From the NCBI GenBank assembly GCA_028277765.1, contig JANQFQ010000025.1:1-64000 (forward strand): 64,000 nt of DNA, read 5' to 3'. Source of the DNA: Desulfobacterales bacterium (GTDB lineage Bacteria > Desulfobacterota > Desulfobacteria > Desulfobacterales > SURF-7). Positions 37,562-47,581 of the stretch are shown piece after piece; within the stretch, counting starts at the first letter, position 1, and every line of letters begins with the position of its first letter. The position numbers and the translations under genes were made by a program. The notes under the pieces were generated by a model. That model did no database searches and had not been told where the DNA came from. It saw nothing but the letters and a program-made list of their open reading frames with translations.

Positions 37562-38902
37562 TTGGTTTTACTGGGAATTATCAGGAAAATTACAACCTGT
37601 TTTTTAACAATCTTAACCAGCATCCTGTTTTATACTTCGGTTGTGTGCGCTATGCCGGATATAAATTCGGCAACTGAAAAAATTCCTGACATGATCATTT
37701 CGCTGCATACTGGAGAGAAAACCGAATACGTTATAGCTGTTGAAAAGGAGTCGCAGCAGCTCTTGCTGTATGCCTATGACGGGACTTATAAAATCGTTGA
37801 CCGTTTCAAATGCACAACCGGCGAGGTTGCCGGGGCGAAATCCATCTCCGGCGACAAAAAGACACCTGAAGGTGTTTATTTCTTTACTGATGAGTATAAA
37901 AAAAAGGATCTAGCGCCAATATACGGCAGCCGGGCCTTCCCAATGGACTACCCGAATTATGCCGATCAGGCCAGGGGACTTGAAGGTAATGCGATCTGGT
38001 TGCACGGAACAAATAAACCGATTAAACCAAGGGATTCCAATGGATGTGTTGCCTTAAAAAACAGTGATATTGACCGGCTGTCTAAAAAAATAGCTCTTAA
38101 CCGGACACCGATCATTATGGCTGAGAAACTGACCTTTGTGGCGCCTGATTCCACTGGTGCGGTCAAAAAAAGCATTATGAAATTTCTTGATCATTGGGAA
38201 GAGACGCTTAACAACGGAAACCCTAAAGATGTCAAAAAGTTGTATGATGACAGTTACAGGGAACATATGTCGTGGTGGAAGGACTGGATGGTTGTTAAAC
38301 AAAGGACCAAAGCTTCTTATCCTTCATTTTCAGCTGGATTGGATAAAAAATCAATATTTAAGCATAATGGCGTATATATCGCTATGTTTGATGAAACAGT
38401 TAAATCTTCTTATAAAAATATGACGGCTGGTACCAGAAAACTTTATCTGGCATATAAAAACGGGAAAGCCACGGTCGTAGGTGATGAATATCTTGGAAAA
38501 GAAAAATCTGATGTAGGGACCATGCTTATTGAAGCTGGCTTAAAGCTGGAAGAAGTACTGGATAACGAATATGAAATATCCATTTTTGTCGAAGCCTGGC
38601 TCAAAGCGTGGGCCTCACGCGATATTGAAAAATATGGTGACTGCTATGCCAATGACTTCATTTTCAGGAAAATGGACCGAACTGAATGGTTAACGTACAA
38701 AGACAACTTGAACAAAAAATACAGCTATATCCGCGTTGGCCAAAAAAATCTGGTCATTAAAAGAAACGGAGAGCATGGGACAGCCACGTTTGAGCAGAAT
38801 TATGAATCAAGCGGATTCAGGGCGCATGGAATTAAACAGCTGACGTTAAAACGTGAAGGTGGAAAATGGAAAATCTTCCGCGAAACCTGGAGAAAATTGT
38901 AA
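37562..38902 (+). CDS. Csd6-like YkuD-domain (L,D-carboxypeptidase/transpeptidase) protein with NTF2-like tail
   Basis: 446 residues starting at TTG 37562 behind GAGAGG; membrane-targeting N-terminus (to about 30). Residues about 54-188 form an L,D-transpeptidase (YkuD) domain: WLHGTNKP with H148-G149 and SNGCVAL with C162. Residues about 205-315 and 335-446 are two NTF2-like segments (EETLNNGNPKDVKKLYDDSY and LKAWASRDIEKYGDCYANDF). YkuD plus NTF2 is the architecture of Helicobacter Csd6/Campylobacter Pgp2, which trims muropeptides as an L,D-carboxypeptidase. The Csd4-like and bactofilin genes downstream strengthen this reading. Substrate not provable here. Confidence 0.85.
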   Translation: MVLLGIIRKITTCFLTILTSILFYTSVVCAMPDINSATEKIPDMIISLHTGEKTEYVIAVEKESQQLLLYAYDGTYKIVDRFKCTTGEVAGAKSISGDKKTPEGVYFFTDEYKKKDLAPIYGSRAFPMDYPNYADQARGLEGNAIWLHGTNKPIKPRDSNGCVALKNSDIDRLSKKIALNRTPIIMAEKLTFVAPDSTGAVKKSIMKFLDHWEETLNNGNPKDVKKLYDDSYREHMSWWKDWMVVKQRTKASYPSFSAGLDKKSIFKHNGVYIAMFDETVKSSYKNMTAGTRKLYLAYKNGKATVVGDEYLGKEKSDVGTMLIEAGLKLEEVLDNEYEISIFVEAWLKAWASRDIEKYGDCYANDFIFRKMDRTEWLTYKDNLNKKYSYIRVGQKNLVIKRNGEHGTATFEQNYESSGFRAHGIKQLTLKREGGKWKIFRETWRKL

Positions 38903-39852
38903 ACAATCTAGCTCCGACGAATTTAACAAAGGAAGTCGGCCGCTGGAGCATCCTGTTTGTAGATAACCATGGAAAAATCATATCGGTTAAATGGCTTAAG
39001 GGACTATCTATAGCAGCGATATTCCTGCTGATCGTTTCCATCATCTCCTCTGTTTCTTTCTTTTTTCTTTACGCGGGGCATTCTGCAAAAAATAAAAAAC
39101 TGCAGGCCAGCTTGGATGCTTCACGCCAGCAGGTCAAAGACTTGCAATATGAGATGGATCTTAGGAAAGCTGAACAGGTAGTAGCAGAAGAGAGAAAGCA
39201 AAAAGAACACCCCCGCCCTGAAATGACGGAAGATCTGTCTGAAGAAGTCCCAAAAGAGAGTCGCCCGGCAGAGGTGTCCGTTTCAGATCTAGAGGCCGGA
39301 TCCGCCCCGGCGATAACATCGAGCGGAAAAAATGCCGGTGTCAGGGACTTCAGTGTAACGCATGAAATTAACAACAAGATGTTAAAAGTAAAATTTGTCA
39401 TTGAAAACAAAAGTGAGAGTATTGAAACGATTGCCGGAAGGATTTTTGTCATTCTTAAACATGACAAGGCCAGGCAGAATAGCTGGCTGACCATGCCGTC
39501 CGTAACACTTATTTCAGGAAAGCCGTCAAATCCTTACAGGGGACAGTACTTTAAAATTTCACGCTTTAAAAGTGTTATTTTTAAAATTGAAAATGAAACA
39601 AGGACTGATTTTTTTAAGACAGCATCCCTATTTGTATATTCAACTAAAGGTGAACTGATACTCGAAGAAGACATCCCGGTAGAGGTAAAATCAGTCGTGG
39701 CGCTTCCCGAACCACAGACTGGAACTGCAATGAATGAAGAAGCCAGAGAGGATAGCTCTGAAGAATCGATTAGCAATCCTCCTGTTTCGCCCGGGCGCGA
39801 AGAGAGTACAGCCAGTGAAGAACCGTCAGAGGAAACTCCTGCTGGAGGATAA
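38866..39852 (+). CDS. Bitopic coiled-coil membrane protein of the shape operon
   Basis: 328 residues; overlaps the end of the previous gene by 37 bases. Cytosolic N-terminus (about 45 residues), one membrane helix (GLSIAAIFLLIVSIISSVSFFFLYA, about 46-70), a periplasmic coiled coil (KNKKLQASLDASRQQVKDLQYEMDL, to about 115), an acidic linker, a beta-rich domain from 150 to 285 (VTHEINNKMLKVKFVIENKSES...) and an acidic Ser/Glu/Pro tail. No known family recognised. It could link cytosolic bactofilin filaments to the periplasmic hydrolases, an inference from topology and position only. Confidence 0.75.
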   Translation: MENLPRNLEKIVNNLAPTNLTKEVGRWSILFVDNHGKIISVKWLKGLSIAAIFLLIVSIISSVSFFFLYAGHSAKNKKLQASLDASRQQVKDLQYEMDLRKAEQVVAEERKQKEHPRPEMTEDLSEEVPKESRPAEVSVSDLEAGSAPAITSSGKNAGVRDFSVTHEINNKMLKVKFVIENKSESIETIAGRIFVILKHDKARQNSWLTMPSVTLISGKPSNPYRGQYFKISRFKSVIFKIENETRTDFFKTASLFVYSTKGELILEEDIPVEVKSVVALPEPQTGTAMNEEAREDSSEESISNPPVSPGREESTASEEPSEETPAGG

Positions 39853-39875
39853 TATTAAGGTATAATGAGGAAATT

Positions 39876-41711
39876 ATGTTTTTAGTAAGAAATAAAATAT
39901 CAGAATGGCAAAAGATTTTCAGAGCCACTGCCGGAACCTTGCTCATCGTAATTATGCTTTGTGTTTCGGCAAACGCCCAAAAAAGAACCCATACTATCTT
40001 TTTTGAAAATTCAGATCATGAACTTCATATATATCGAATATATGGTGAGGAACCAGGGAAAACACTCTTAATCATAGGAGGCATTCAGGGGGATGAACCT
40101 GGAGGGTTTCTTTCTGCCGATCTTTACGCTGATTGTGTGCTCGCCAAAGGGAATATGATAGTAGTGCCCAGAGCTAACCTATATTCAATTGTTAAGAACC
40201 GACGTAAAATTAATGAGGACATGAACCGCAAGTTCGCGGAGGACAAAAGAGACAATTATGAATCAAAAGTTGTTAACATTCTAAAAAAGCTCATCGCGGA
40301 AAGCGATTGCCTCCTTAACCTGCATGACGGCTCAGGATTTTACTCGGAAAAATGGATCAGCAAACAGAGGAACCCAAAAAGATACGGCCAATCAATTATA
40401 GCTGACTGCGAAACATATGTGAACCGTGAAACAGGGGCAACATTGGAACTAGGTAAAATGGCTGAAATGGTCATCAAAGACATCAATAAGTATATTAAAA
40501 ATCCTAAACATCATTTTCATTTTAACAATCACAGGACAAAAGCTCAGGACACGTTGCACGCGGAACAGCGTAAATCAGCAACGTATTATGCCCTGTTTAC
40601 TCACGGCATACCCGCATTTGGCGTTGAAACAAGCAAGTCTCTCCCTTTGGAACAGAAAGTTCGGCAACATAATATAGCCATTAACGCTTTTATGAAACAG
40701 ATGGGAATTGTTCCAGAAACTCCTGGCATTAAACTCGAAACCCCTAAACTGATATATCTTGTTATCTCAATAAACGATTCTCTCCCGGTCCTGATTGAAG
40801 ACGGGCAGACCCTGCCTATAAAAAAAGGCGACACGATCATGCTGTCTCATATTGAAGCCAACTACGAACGCGGCCTGACCGCTGATATCGAGGGGTATGG
40901 TGGTAAAATAAATGATTTGCGAAAAAAAATAAAAATTACAAAGCCAGCTAAAATAATAGTCAAAAAAGACTACCACAAATGCGGCACTGTCTATCTGGCA
41001 ATGGACGGGCATAAAAAAACCGCCAGCGCTGTTACTGACCGAACAGTGATAAAGCCTGAGGCTCCCTTGTTCAAGGTAACGATAAATGGGGAAGACATGA
41101 CCTTTGTGAACAATACGCATGTAAAACTTATAAAAGGAGATACCTTTAAAATTAATGATGTCTTTACCGTCTTCGGTGATTCCAAGGATCTTGTCGTAAA
41201 CTTTAAAGGTTTTGTGGGCGACAAGAAATACAATACCGGTGAAGACAGGGGGTTTACTATCAACACGGACCGTGACCTCTGGGTAAGATATTCTCTTAAC
41301 AAGAAAGGGAAAACCTATCCGATTATCGTAACCCATAAAAAAGATAAGATCGGAAAACTGTATGTGGATATTACAACACCGGTTATGAAACATCTTGTTT
41401 TCCAGCTGGGAGATGAAAGTAAATACTGTTATTATCCAGGCGACACAGCTGTCGTAGATATTAAAAAACCCTTAAAACTTATTGATGTGGTGACAAATAT
41501 CTCGAAAGATAAGGATGTAAAAGTGTATATTGCTGGAAAAGGGATTTCAAAACAGCTGGTAGAAAAAAAGAAAGCAGTTAACCTGAAAAAACTACTTAGA
41601 AATAAGGACGGCGGTAATGCAGGCCCGGAAAACTGCCGGATAGATGTTAAAAGAAATAAAACAATCCTCGGTTCAGTTTACTTAAAACTTGTTTCAGGAG
41701 ATGCGTCGTGA
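39876..41711 (+). CDS. M99/M14-type carboxypeptidase, Csd4-like
   Basis: 611 residues, hydrophobic signal near 18-34 (LLIVIMLCVSANA). The zinc site reads GGIQGDEPGG (Q71, E74) with H150 in LNLHDGSGFY and a likely catalytic glutamate E251 in FGVETS. Glutamine in place of the usual first histidine of the HxxE motif, and the spacing, are those of Helicobacter Csd4 (Q46/E49/H128), a D,L-carboxypeptidase that trims muramyl tripeptide. Residues 285-611 are beta-rich modules beyond the catalytic domain, longer than in Csd4. Overlaps bactofilin by four bases (GTGA). Confidence 0.85.
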   Translation: MFLVRNKISEWQKIFRATAGTLLIVIMLCVSANAQKRTHTIFFENSDHELHIYRIYGEEPGKTLLIIGGIQGDEPGGFLSADLYADCVLAKGNMIVVPRANLYSIVKNRRKINEDMNRKFAEDKRDNYESKVVNILKKLIAESDCLLNLHDGSGFYSEKWISKQRNPKRYGQSIIADCETYVNRETGATLELGKMAEMVIKDINKYIKNPKHHFHFNNHRTKAQDTLHAEQRKSATYYALFTHGIPAFGVETSKSLPLEQKVRQHNIAINAFMKQMGIVPETPGIKLETPKLIYLVISINDSLPVLIEDGQTLPIKKGDTIMLSHIEANYERGLTADIEGYGGKINDLRKKIKITKPAKIIVKKDYHKCGTVYLAMDGHKKTASAVTDRTVIKPEAPLFKVTINGEDMTFVNNTHVKLIKGDTFKINDVFTVFGDSKDLVVNFKGFVGDKKYNTGEDRGFTINTDRDLWVRYSLNKKGKTYPIIVTHKKDKIGKLYVDITTPVMKHLVFQLGDESKYCYYPGDTAVVDIKKPLKLIDVVTNISKDKDVKVYIAGKGISKQLVEKKKAVNLKKLLRNKDGGNAGPENCRIDVKRNKTILGSVYLKLVSGDAS

Positions 41712-42085
41712 AGGAAGAAACAACAGCAAATCTATCGATCATTGATAAAGAGCTAAGGGTGGATGGTACCATATCCAGCAAGGGAAGCCTTGTAATACGG
41801 GGAATAGTAAAAGGGACCCTTGTGGGTGAAAGCGTGATTATTGCTGAAGAAGGGGCAGTTTACGCTGATACTGAAGTTGACAGTATGACTATCGGCGGTA
41901 TCTTTGAAGGTGAAATCAGCGCATCAACAGAACTGATCATTCTTTCAACAGGCAGCTGCTCCGGCAAGGTCTTATGCAAAGATCTAACAGTTGAACGTGG
42001 CGGTCTTTTAAACGCCTCGGTTTCTTATATATCAGGAAAAAATAGACCTGAAAAAAAGGCTGTCAAAACACAGGAAAAAGTCTGA
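41708..42085 (+). CDS. Bactofilin
   Basis: 125 residues, start GTG 41708 (ATGCGTCGTGAAGG overlap). SIIDKELRVDGTISSKGSLVIRGIVKGTLVGESVIIAEEGAVYADTEVDSMTIGGIFEGEI is the repetitive right-handed beta-helix of the DUF583/bactofilin family, with short disordered ends. Cytoskeletal polymer; in Helicobacter (CcmA) it positions the Csd hydrolases, which matches its place directly after Csd4-like and Csd6-like genes. Confidence 0.95.
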   Translation: MKEETTANLSIIDKELRVDGTISSKGSLVIRGIVKGTLVGESVIIAEEGAVYADTEVDSMTIGGIFEGEISASTELIILSTGSCSGKVLCKDLTVERGGLLNASVSYISGKNRPEKKAVKTQEKV

Positions 42086-42095
42086 TCTGTCATGA

Positions 42096-42383
42096 CTAGT
42101 TAGGCCATTCATTATCTTCATTAACAATCTGGCCTTCATCATCTGCATGAAATGATCCATTCCGAATATCCTGAGAGTACTTTTCAAACAGATCATTGAG
42201 CGAGGCTGCAATCACGCGAAGCCGCATACACTCGGCGTCTTCCTCGACAACTTGACCTGCCTTTGACACAGTCTCTAACAGCTTGGCTATTTGATCAGGA
42301 CCAGCTGGAGGGTTGAGATTGCCAACGCTCTCTGGCGCAATAGCTCTCACCAATTGAATAATGTTAGAAAATCGATCCCCCAT
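42096..42383 (-). CDS. Hypothetical protein
   Basis: 95 residues, largely helical with an acidic tail (DDEGQIVNEDNEWPN). No signal peptide, membrane segment or motif that I recognise. Convergent with bactofilin, at the edge of the AT-rich patch of broken genes that follows. Confidence 0.45.
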   Translation of the reverse strand: MGDRFSNIIQLVRAIAPESVGNLNPPAGPDQIAKLLETVSKAGQVVEEDAECMRLRVIAASLNDLFEKYSQDIRNGSFHADDEGQIVNEDNEWPN

Positions 42384-42477
42384 GGCATCTCTCGTTTATA
42401 TTTTGGATCGGACCAGACCTCACAATTAATTTTTATTCCTAGTTTTTCAGTCACTTATAAGGGGGCTGAAACTCTAG

Positions 42478-44789
42478 TTATGAATTACCATCAAAAATGG
42501 TTACTGTGGTTGAATCTTCTCCGTAAGTCACATTTATATCTATAGACTCTTCAAGAAATTCAATTGGTATGCTGGTGATAAAATAGATAAAAGATACCCC
42601 ATCATAAACCGGCACATCATTATAATAGCCGCCTTCTATGTTATCGTATCCATATGAAACAGTTACTACATCAGGAAGCGTACCTGGGAGAGGATACAAA
42701 GGTTTAGGAAAACAACCCATAACCAGAATTCTATTGTCTTTGGTTATCATATTATCAGGAGGGCTGATCAAATCTATTTTTGACATAGGCGTATGATAAT
42801 AGGTGTATGGCGGTTCAACAACCAGAGGAATTTTTTCAAAATTCATTTCATCATTAACTTTCAATATATATGGGTGGGCATAATCAAAAGATTCATCGAG
42901 ATAGGTCTTTGGCGCCGGAAATTCAGGAAAAGTAAGTAAGCTATTTGGATCGGCTTTAGAAGGATCAATGGGGATCCATTTCCCATGAATATTAACGATA
43001 TTATAAAAATGATTCTCAACGCCGCTTACAGAATGCTTCCAATTTGAAAGGACTCCGGCTGTAGCCGATAATGGTATGCCTGAAATCCGCATAAGCACAG
43101 CAAAATATTGAGCCTTGCGTGTACAGGTGCCCCCCCAGACAAACCCGCCAAACTGTTCAAATTCCTGTGCTCTCCATAAAACACTCGGAAACTCATGATT
43201 AGGCATAGACCAGATAAAATCCCAAGCATCCAGAAATTTGGGATCTCCTTCTTGGATTTCATAAGTCAGAAAAAACTGCCAGATTTTATAAATTTTTTCC
43301 CATATCACCTCATGAGAATAAACAACCGTGGGATCAACACCAATGGCGTTTATTAAATTTTGAACCGCCGGATCATTTGGGTCATAATCATCGCCATAAA
43401 ATGGATTGTCAAGCTTGATTTCAGATTCATCTAAAAACCAATTTTCTTTATGAAAAAGGCTTAGAGAATAAGTTGCTGGAGATGGCTTTGTGTGCAGAAT
43501 TTTATTTTCTGCCGTTACCCAGGAACTGATATCTGCAATTCTAAATTCGCCCACATGCCCAACAAAAGAAGCCGTATCAGGGAAATTAGGCGATTTGCCG
43601 ATATATAAATCTCCCACCCCTGAACTGGAATCCATTACCCCCATATGAATACCATTCATGCTGAATTTATCATTGATAAAAAAACCAACATTATTATTTC
43701 CATCGTAAATGATGGCCACATGATTCCATTTCCTCATGCGTAAGACGTTTTTATGGGATATGGCACTTTTCCACCCGATAGACGGTCCATTGTAAATATA
43801 AAAATAAATACTCCCATCAGCCCTCAATTTAATCATAAATTGATTTTTACGTGATGCTATGATGGTATTAAATTTCTTAGGCTTTATCCAAAAATCTATG
43901 GCAATAGCGCTAAGATCGCTAAAACTTATATTGTCATCACCATCTGTTGGAATAGAGATATATGTGTTTTCCGGAATATTTACATAACCGCCGACAAGAT
44001 GTTTTGGGTCAATGTATCTTTCTGCTGGATTTATCATTTTTCCCTGATAATCCGTACCAGCATAATTGACCACCTTCTTTGGCGAGGCATATTTTTCATC
44101 AAATGTGATATCCAGAAAAAATTTTGAATTGAATACCGAAGTATACTGATTGCTATAAATTAAAATATCATCAATCAGCCAGCCTTTATAAAAATTACTA
44201 AACTCATCAACAGAATCAAACTTAAACTTAATAAAAATATTCTGTCCTTTATAGGCTGACAAATCAATATCTTTAAAATTGGCCCACTTTTTTTTTGATG
44301 ATGATTACGAATCGTCTGGGTATTCAGAATAACATCATATGGGCCGTCAATTCCGAATTTACTGATTTCAACCGTCATAAGGTCCTTATCCAGACTTGTT
44401 TCAGTCTCCCATAAATACCAAAAAGATAAAAGAAGGTCCTCTTGAGTATTTAAATTAAAGGAACCAAATATTATTTCAGCTTTTGCAGGAATGCCATTGA
44501 TAGAATTAATCGTGTTACCAGGAGAGTTCCTGTTAATTGCAGTCCGTTTAGCATATGCGACATAGTTATCAGCCTTTTCGCCTTGAAAAGCAACTATAGT
44601 TGAGCCATCATCTTTTGTTTTTATAAAACCAATACCCGTATCATACTGATTGATTGTCACATCACATTCCTCATTTATGGGTATATACTTGAATATTTTA
44701 GGTGAATGAAAATTTCCTCTATAGGAGTTTGCCGTTGTGCTTAGAATGAGAGTAAAACAGATTACTACGAGCCTCAAAAAAGTCTTCAT
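42478..44789 (-). pseudogene. Secreted MAM/anchor-J + LamG + transglutaminase-like protein, split by a frameshift at an A9 run
   Basis: Two overlapping frames make one protein of about 770 residues. The 5' frame (44789 to about 44288) has a signal peptide (LVVICFTLILSTTANS) and an anchor-type beta domain. Near 44288-44296, nine A residues on the coding strand break the frame; one extra A, or a -1 shift, gives AAG TGG GCC and continues as WANFKDIDLSAYKGQNIF, completing that domain. The 3' frame then has a LamG/concanavalin-like domain (about 100 to 270 of the 3' part) and a transglutaminase-like core: WGGTCTRKAQYF, ENHFYNIVNIHGKWIPIDPS (Cys-His-Asp). Could be a real mutation, sequencing error or programmed slippage. 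Confidence 0.7.
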
Positions 44790-45333
44790 ATATTACCTCC
44801 AAAAGGATTCTGTTGTTTGATAATTAATACAAAGTATCAAAAATCATCAAAATAGGCAATAGTATCATTGAAGAGGCTAAAGCATGGAAAGCCTTATCTG
44901 CTGATGAAATTGTTGATAAATATTCAAAAGGGTTATTATCTTTATTGTTATGGATTCTTCATCGTGGCATTTAGGGAAAAAGCAAATCATTATGCTGAAT
45001 GAGGCAGTTCAAAGTTTTAAAAACAAACATCCGGGTTCTCCCATATTTGTTTTTTCACATATACCACCTGAATATAAAAATTTGGTAATTATTACTTTTT
45101 GATATTGTCGGCGATAATTTTAATTGTGATTCGTGAAGTTTTGTTTATAATGAAAACCAAATCATAAAAAAGCGGTTGAGTCTTCTGACGCGCCCCTCAC
45201 GCCCGCTATTAAAGTCTATATATAATGTTTTGCCTGTTTGATCCTGGTGTCTTTGAGCACTTCAATGTTAATTGCGTGGGGTCAAAGAAGTAATAAGTAG
45301 GACTTTGAATCATATCTGATATTTGGTATTATA
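44790..45333. other. 544-base gap with gene debris
   Basis: AT-rich. Around 44880-44980 a second frame (EAKAWKALSADEIVDKYSKG) precedes the phosphoesterase-like remnant described separately. Past 45110 only AT-rich sequence with a short GC patch (GACGCGCCCCTCACGCCCGC) is seen. No promoter is convincing for the M50-like gene at 45334. Confidence 0.4.
44950..45102 (+). pseudogene. Probable remnant of a calcineurin-like metallophosphoesterase
   Basis: A 50-codon frame: MDSSSWHLGKKQIIMLNEAV, then QSFKNKHPGSPIFVFSHIPPEYKNL. The order D-S-S-x-L-G-xxQ-xxxLxxxL-x-I-V-F-S-H-I-P-P is the central block of class III metallophosphatases, but everything before and after is missing. No Shine-Dalgarno. Read as debris rather than a functional gene. 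Confidence 0.35.
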
Positions 45334-45756
45334 ATGAAGTTCGTAAATTATTCTCTAATTATTGAAGACTTATTTGGTGTACAAATAAAATTTCACTGGT
45401 CAATATTACCAGCGATGTTTATTTTCTCTGGATTTTTTTTTCAACCAGTCCGTTTTTTATCCTTTTTTGTGTTGATATTAATTCATGAAGTGGGGCATGC
45501 GTTAATCATAAGATCATTTTCCTTTAAAAACCATGAATTGATTATACATGGTGTAGGGGGAGCTTGTGTTTGGTCTGGGTTTGCCACACAAAAACAGAAA
45601 AGTATAATTGCATGGGGTGGTATTCTTGCACAGCTCTTAGTCTTTATTATATTTCTTTTATTGCCTAATTTTGTAAATTTTCAGTCATATCATTCTTTTT
45701 GGGATCAGATCTTTCGTACCTTATTTAGAGAATATAGAAAGCAAATCAAAGAATAG
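45334..45756 (+). CDS. Truncated M50/site-2-protease-like membrane protein
   Basis: 140 residues with three or four hydrophobic segments. LILIHEVGHALIIRSF carries the zinc HExxH (51-55) inside a membrane helix, as in S2P proteases. After that it resembles the family's GVGGACVWSG region, but the second ligand motif (NxxPxxxLDG) is absent and the protein ends in a short charged tail (FREYRKQIKE), so it is probably not catalytic. Full M50 relatives are 200 residues or more. Confidence 0.6.
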   Translation: MKFVNYSLIIEDLFGVQIKFHWSILPAMFIFSGFFFQPVRFLSFFVLILIHEVGHALIIRSFSFKNHELIIHGVGGACVWSGFATQKQKSIIAWGGILAQLLVFIIFLLLPNFVNFQSYHSFWDQIFRTLFREYRKQIKE

Positions 45757-45801
45757 GCTAAAAACCCATATCTTGTGTCTGGTCTTTTGAGAAAATAAGT
45801 T

Positions 45802-46449
45802 TTAAATTTGTTTCCCGGCCTCAAAAAGATGAAGATATTCTGAAATATCCAACTGGACATTTTCAAAATTACTGAAGGTAACATCTGAAAAGGTAAGCTT
45901 CAATTTATCTTTAATGAGTTCAAACATCTTGAGATAATTCAGAAGGATCCTTTTTTTCCATTCAAGACCCAATGTTTCAGAAAGACTGAGAATATCCCCT
46001 TCTCTCCCCTCAATCTCCAGGAAGCTGCCATACGGCAGCTCATCCACGCAGAAAACAGTCTCTTCCATCAAAAAACTTTCACGCCATTTCTTGTATACCT
46101 GGGTTTTGTTAAAGCCGAGTTCTTTTAAAATCATCTCCATTTGAGATAAGTCGCTGATCTCAACCTCCAGCTCCCTGAAGATTTTAAACTGGTCCTCATG
46201 AAGATCCGGCCGAGACTCAGGTGGCGTTTTCAGGGTAAGGGTCGTTTTGGTGTCCTGGCGGAGGCGTAGGAGGACTTTCCGTTGGAAAAGATCTCTACCC
46301 GGCGTGTCATAACGCATATTGGTTTCAAATGACCGGCCCCTGCTTTTGGCCCCAAGTTCAATCAGGCTGCTCCGCATGGAAGGAACATCCGGAATGTAAA
46401 ATTTTACTTCTATTTCCAGGGTTTCTGCTGATGTCGGCTCTGTTGTCAT
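45802..46449 (-). CDS. CYTH-domain protein (class IV adenylate cyclase/triphosphatase-like)
   Basis: 215 residues. The signature EIEVKFYI (ExExK, about residues 12-17), [44 protein letters not shown] and [14 protein letters not shown] follow the CYTH tunnel fold that binds triphosphates. Function may be triphosphatase, thiamine-triphosphatase or CyaB-like cyclase; sequence alone does not decide. Divergent from rplM. Confidence 0.85.
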   Translation of the reverse strand: MTTEPTSAETLEIEVKFYIPDVPSMRSSLIELGAKSRGRSFETNMRYDTPGRDLFQRKVLLRLRQDTKTTLTLKTPPESRPDLHEDQFKIFRELEVEISDLSQMEMILKELGFNKTQVYKKWRESFLMEETVFCVDELPYGSFLEIEGREGDILSLSETLGLEWKKRILLNYLKMFELIKDKLKLTFSDVTFSNFENVQLDISEYLHLFEAGKQI

Positions 46450-46552
46450 AATAGATCACAATAGGGTAAAATTATACCAGGTGTCAATATCAACCCGCCT
46501 TGTGCTGATCTGCTTTGAATCTAAAGTAATTCTAATCAGATGCTTATTTTTC

Positions 46553-46581
46553 TTGACAGAAAAATTATTATATATTAGTAA
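46553..46581 (+). promoter_or_regulatory. Candidate promoter of rplM-rpsI
   Basis: TTGACA at 46553-46558 with an AT-rich stretch (TATATATTAGTAA) at -10 distance; the best 17-base match, TAGTAA, is weak. About 30-55 bases upstream of the GTG start at 46613. Confidence 0.4.
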
Positions 46582-46612
46582 AGTTGGATTATTTTGTAAC
46601 AGGAGCAGAAAA

Positions 46613-47047
46613 GTGAAAAAATATACACCCAGCGCGAAACTATCTGATAATAAAGACAAATGGTATATTGTAGATGCTGACGGTCTTGTTCTAGGAAGGA
46701 TGGCGTCAGTGATTGCCGCCTGCCTCAGGGGCAAAAACAACCCGCTTTATACACCTCATGTGGATACTGGTGACTCAGTTGTGGTGATAAACGCTGAAAA
46801 AGTGAACCTCACAGGTAAAAAATGGGAAAAAAAGACATATTACCGCCACAGCGGATATATGGGGGGCATCAAGAGTATTACAGCAGAAAAACTTCGGGAT
46901 AAAAACCCAGAAGATATTATTCGCATGGCTGTCAAAGGGATGTTGCCGAAAAACAGGCTGGGAACACAGCTTTTCAAAAAGCTAAAGGTCTATAAGGGCG
47001 ACAAACATCCGCATGGGGCACAAAAGCCGGAAGTGCTTGAGATATAA
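46613..47047 (+). CDS. rplM: Ribosomal protein uL13 (L13)
   Basis: 144 residues from GTG 46613 (AGGAG eight bases before): [68 protein letters not shown] and [12 protein letters not shown]. The upstream in-frame extension is not part of the protein. Paired with rpsI 33 bases later in the universal order. Confidence 0.97.
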   Translation: MKKYTPSAKLSDNKDKWYIVDADGLVLGRMASVIAACLRGKNNPLYTPHVDTGDSVVVINAEKVNLTGKKWEKKTYYRHSGYMGGIKSITAEKLRDKNPEDIIRMAVKGMLPKNRLGTQLFKKLKVYKGDKHPHGAQKPEVLEI

Positions 47048-47080
47048 AACCAGAAAAAGGGACATACAGACAGAGAGTTT

Positions 47081-47476
47081 ATGGCTAAAGAAGATATTTA
47101 CTACGCTACGGGCAAACGGAAAAGGGCTATCGCCAGAACATGGCTGAAGCCCGGAAAAGGTGAAATTATTATTAATGGCCGTCCTTTTGATGAATATTTT
47201 AAAATAGGCACGTCCAAAATCAAGCTGACACAGCCGCTTGTACTGACAGAATCACTGACATCATATGATATTAAAGTGAAAGTGAAAGGCGGCGGTATTT
47301 CAGGCCAGGCAGGCGCTATCAGGCACGGCATTACTAAAGCTCTGCTGCTGGCTGACCCGGAATTGAGAGCCCCTCTAAAGGCCGCCGGTTTTGTTACCCG
47401 CGACTCCAGGATCAAAGAAAGAAAAAAATACGGGCAGCGCGGCGCAAGAGCCAGATTTCAGTTTTCCAAGCGTTAA
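47081..47476 (+). CDS. rpsI: Ribosomal protein uS9 (S9)
   Basis: 131 residues: [53 protein letters not shown] and the conserved C-terminus [16 protein letters not shown] that reaches into the P site. Ends at a strong intrinsic terminator. Confidence 0.97.
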   Translation: MAKEDIYYATGKRKRAIARTWLKPGKGEIIINGRPFDEYFKIGTSKIKLTQPLVLTESLTSYDIKVKVKGGGISGQAGAIRHGITKALLLADPELRAPLKAAGFVTRDSRIKERKKYGQRGARARFQFSKR

Positions 47477-47495
47477 AACCGATTTTGTATCTTAT

Positions 47496-47534
47496 AAGGG
47501 GGATAGGGCTGTTTTGCTCTCTCCCCCTTTTTTT
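47496..47534 (+). terminator. rplM-rpsI intrinsic terminator
   Basis: AAGGGGGA and TCCCCCTT around an 18-base loop, followed by a run of seven or more T residues. Confidence 0.9.
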
Positions 47535-47581
47535 GTCCAACTGACTTTAGACGTTTTCATTGATAATGCAAGAGAAATCCA

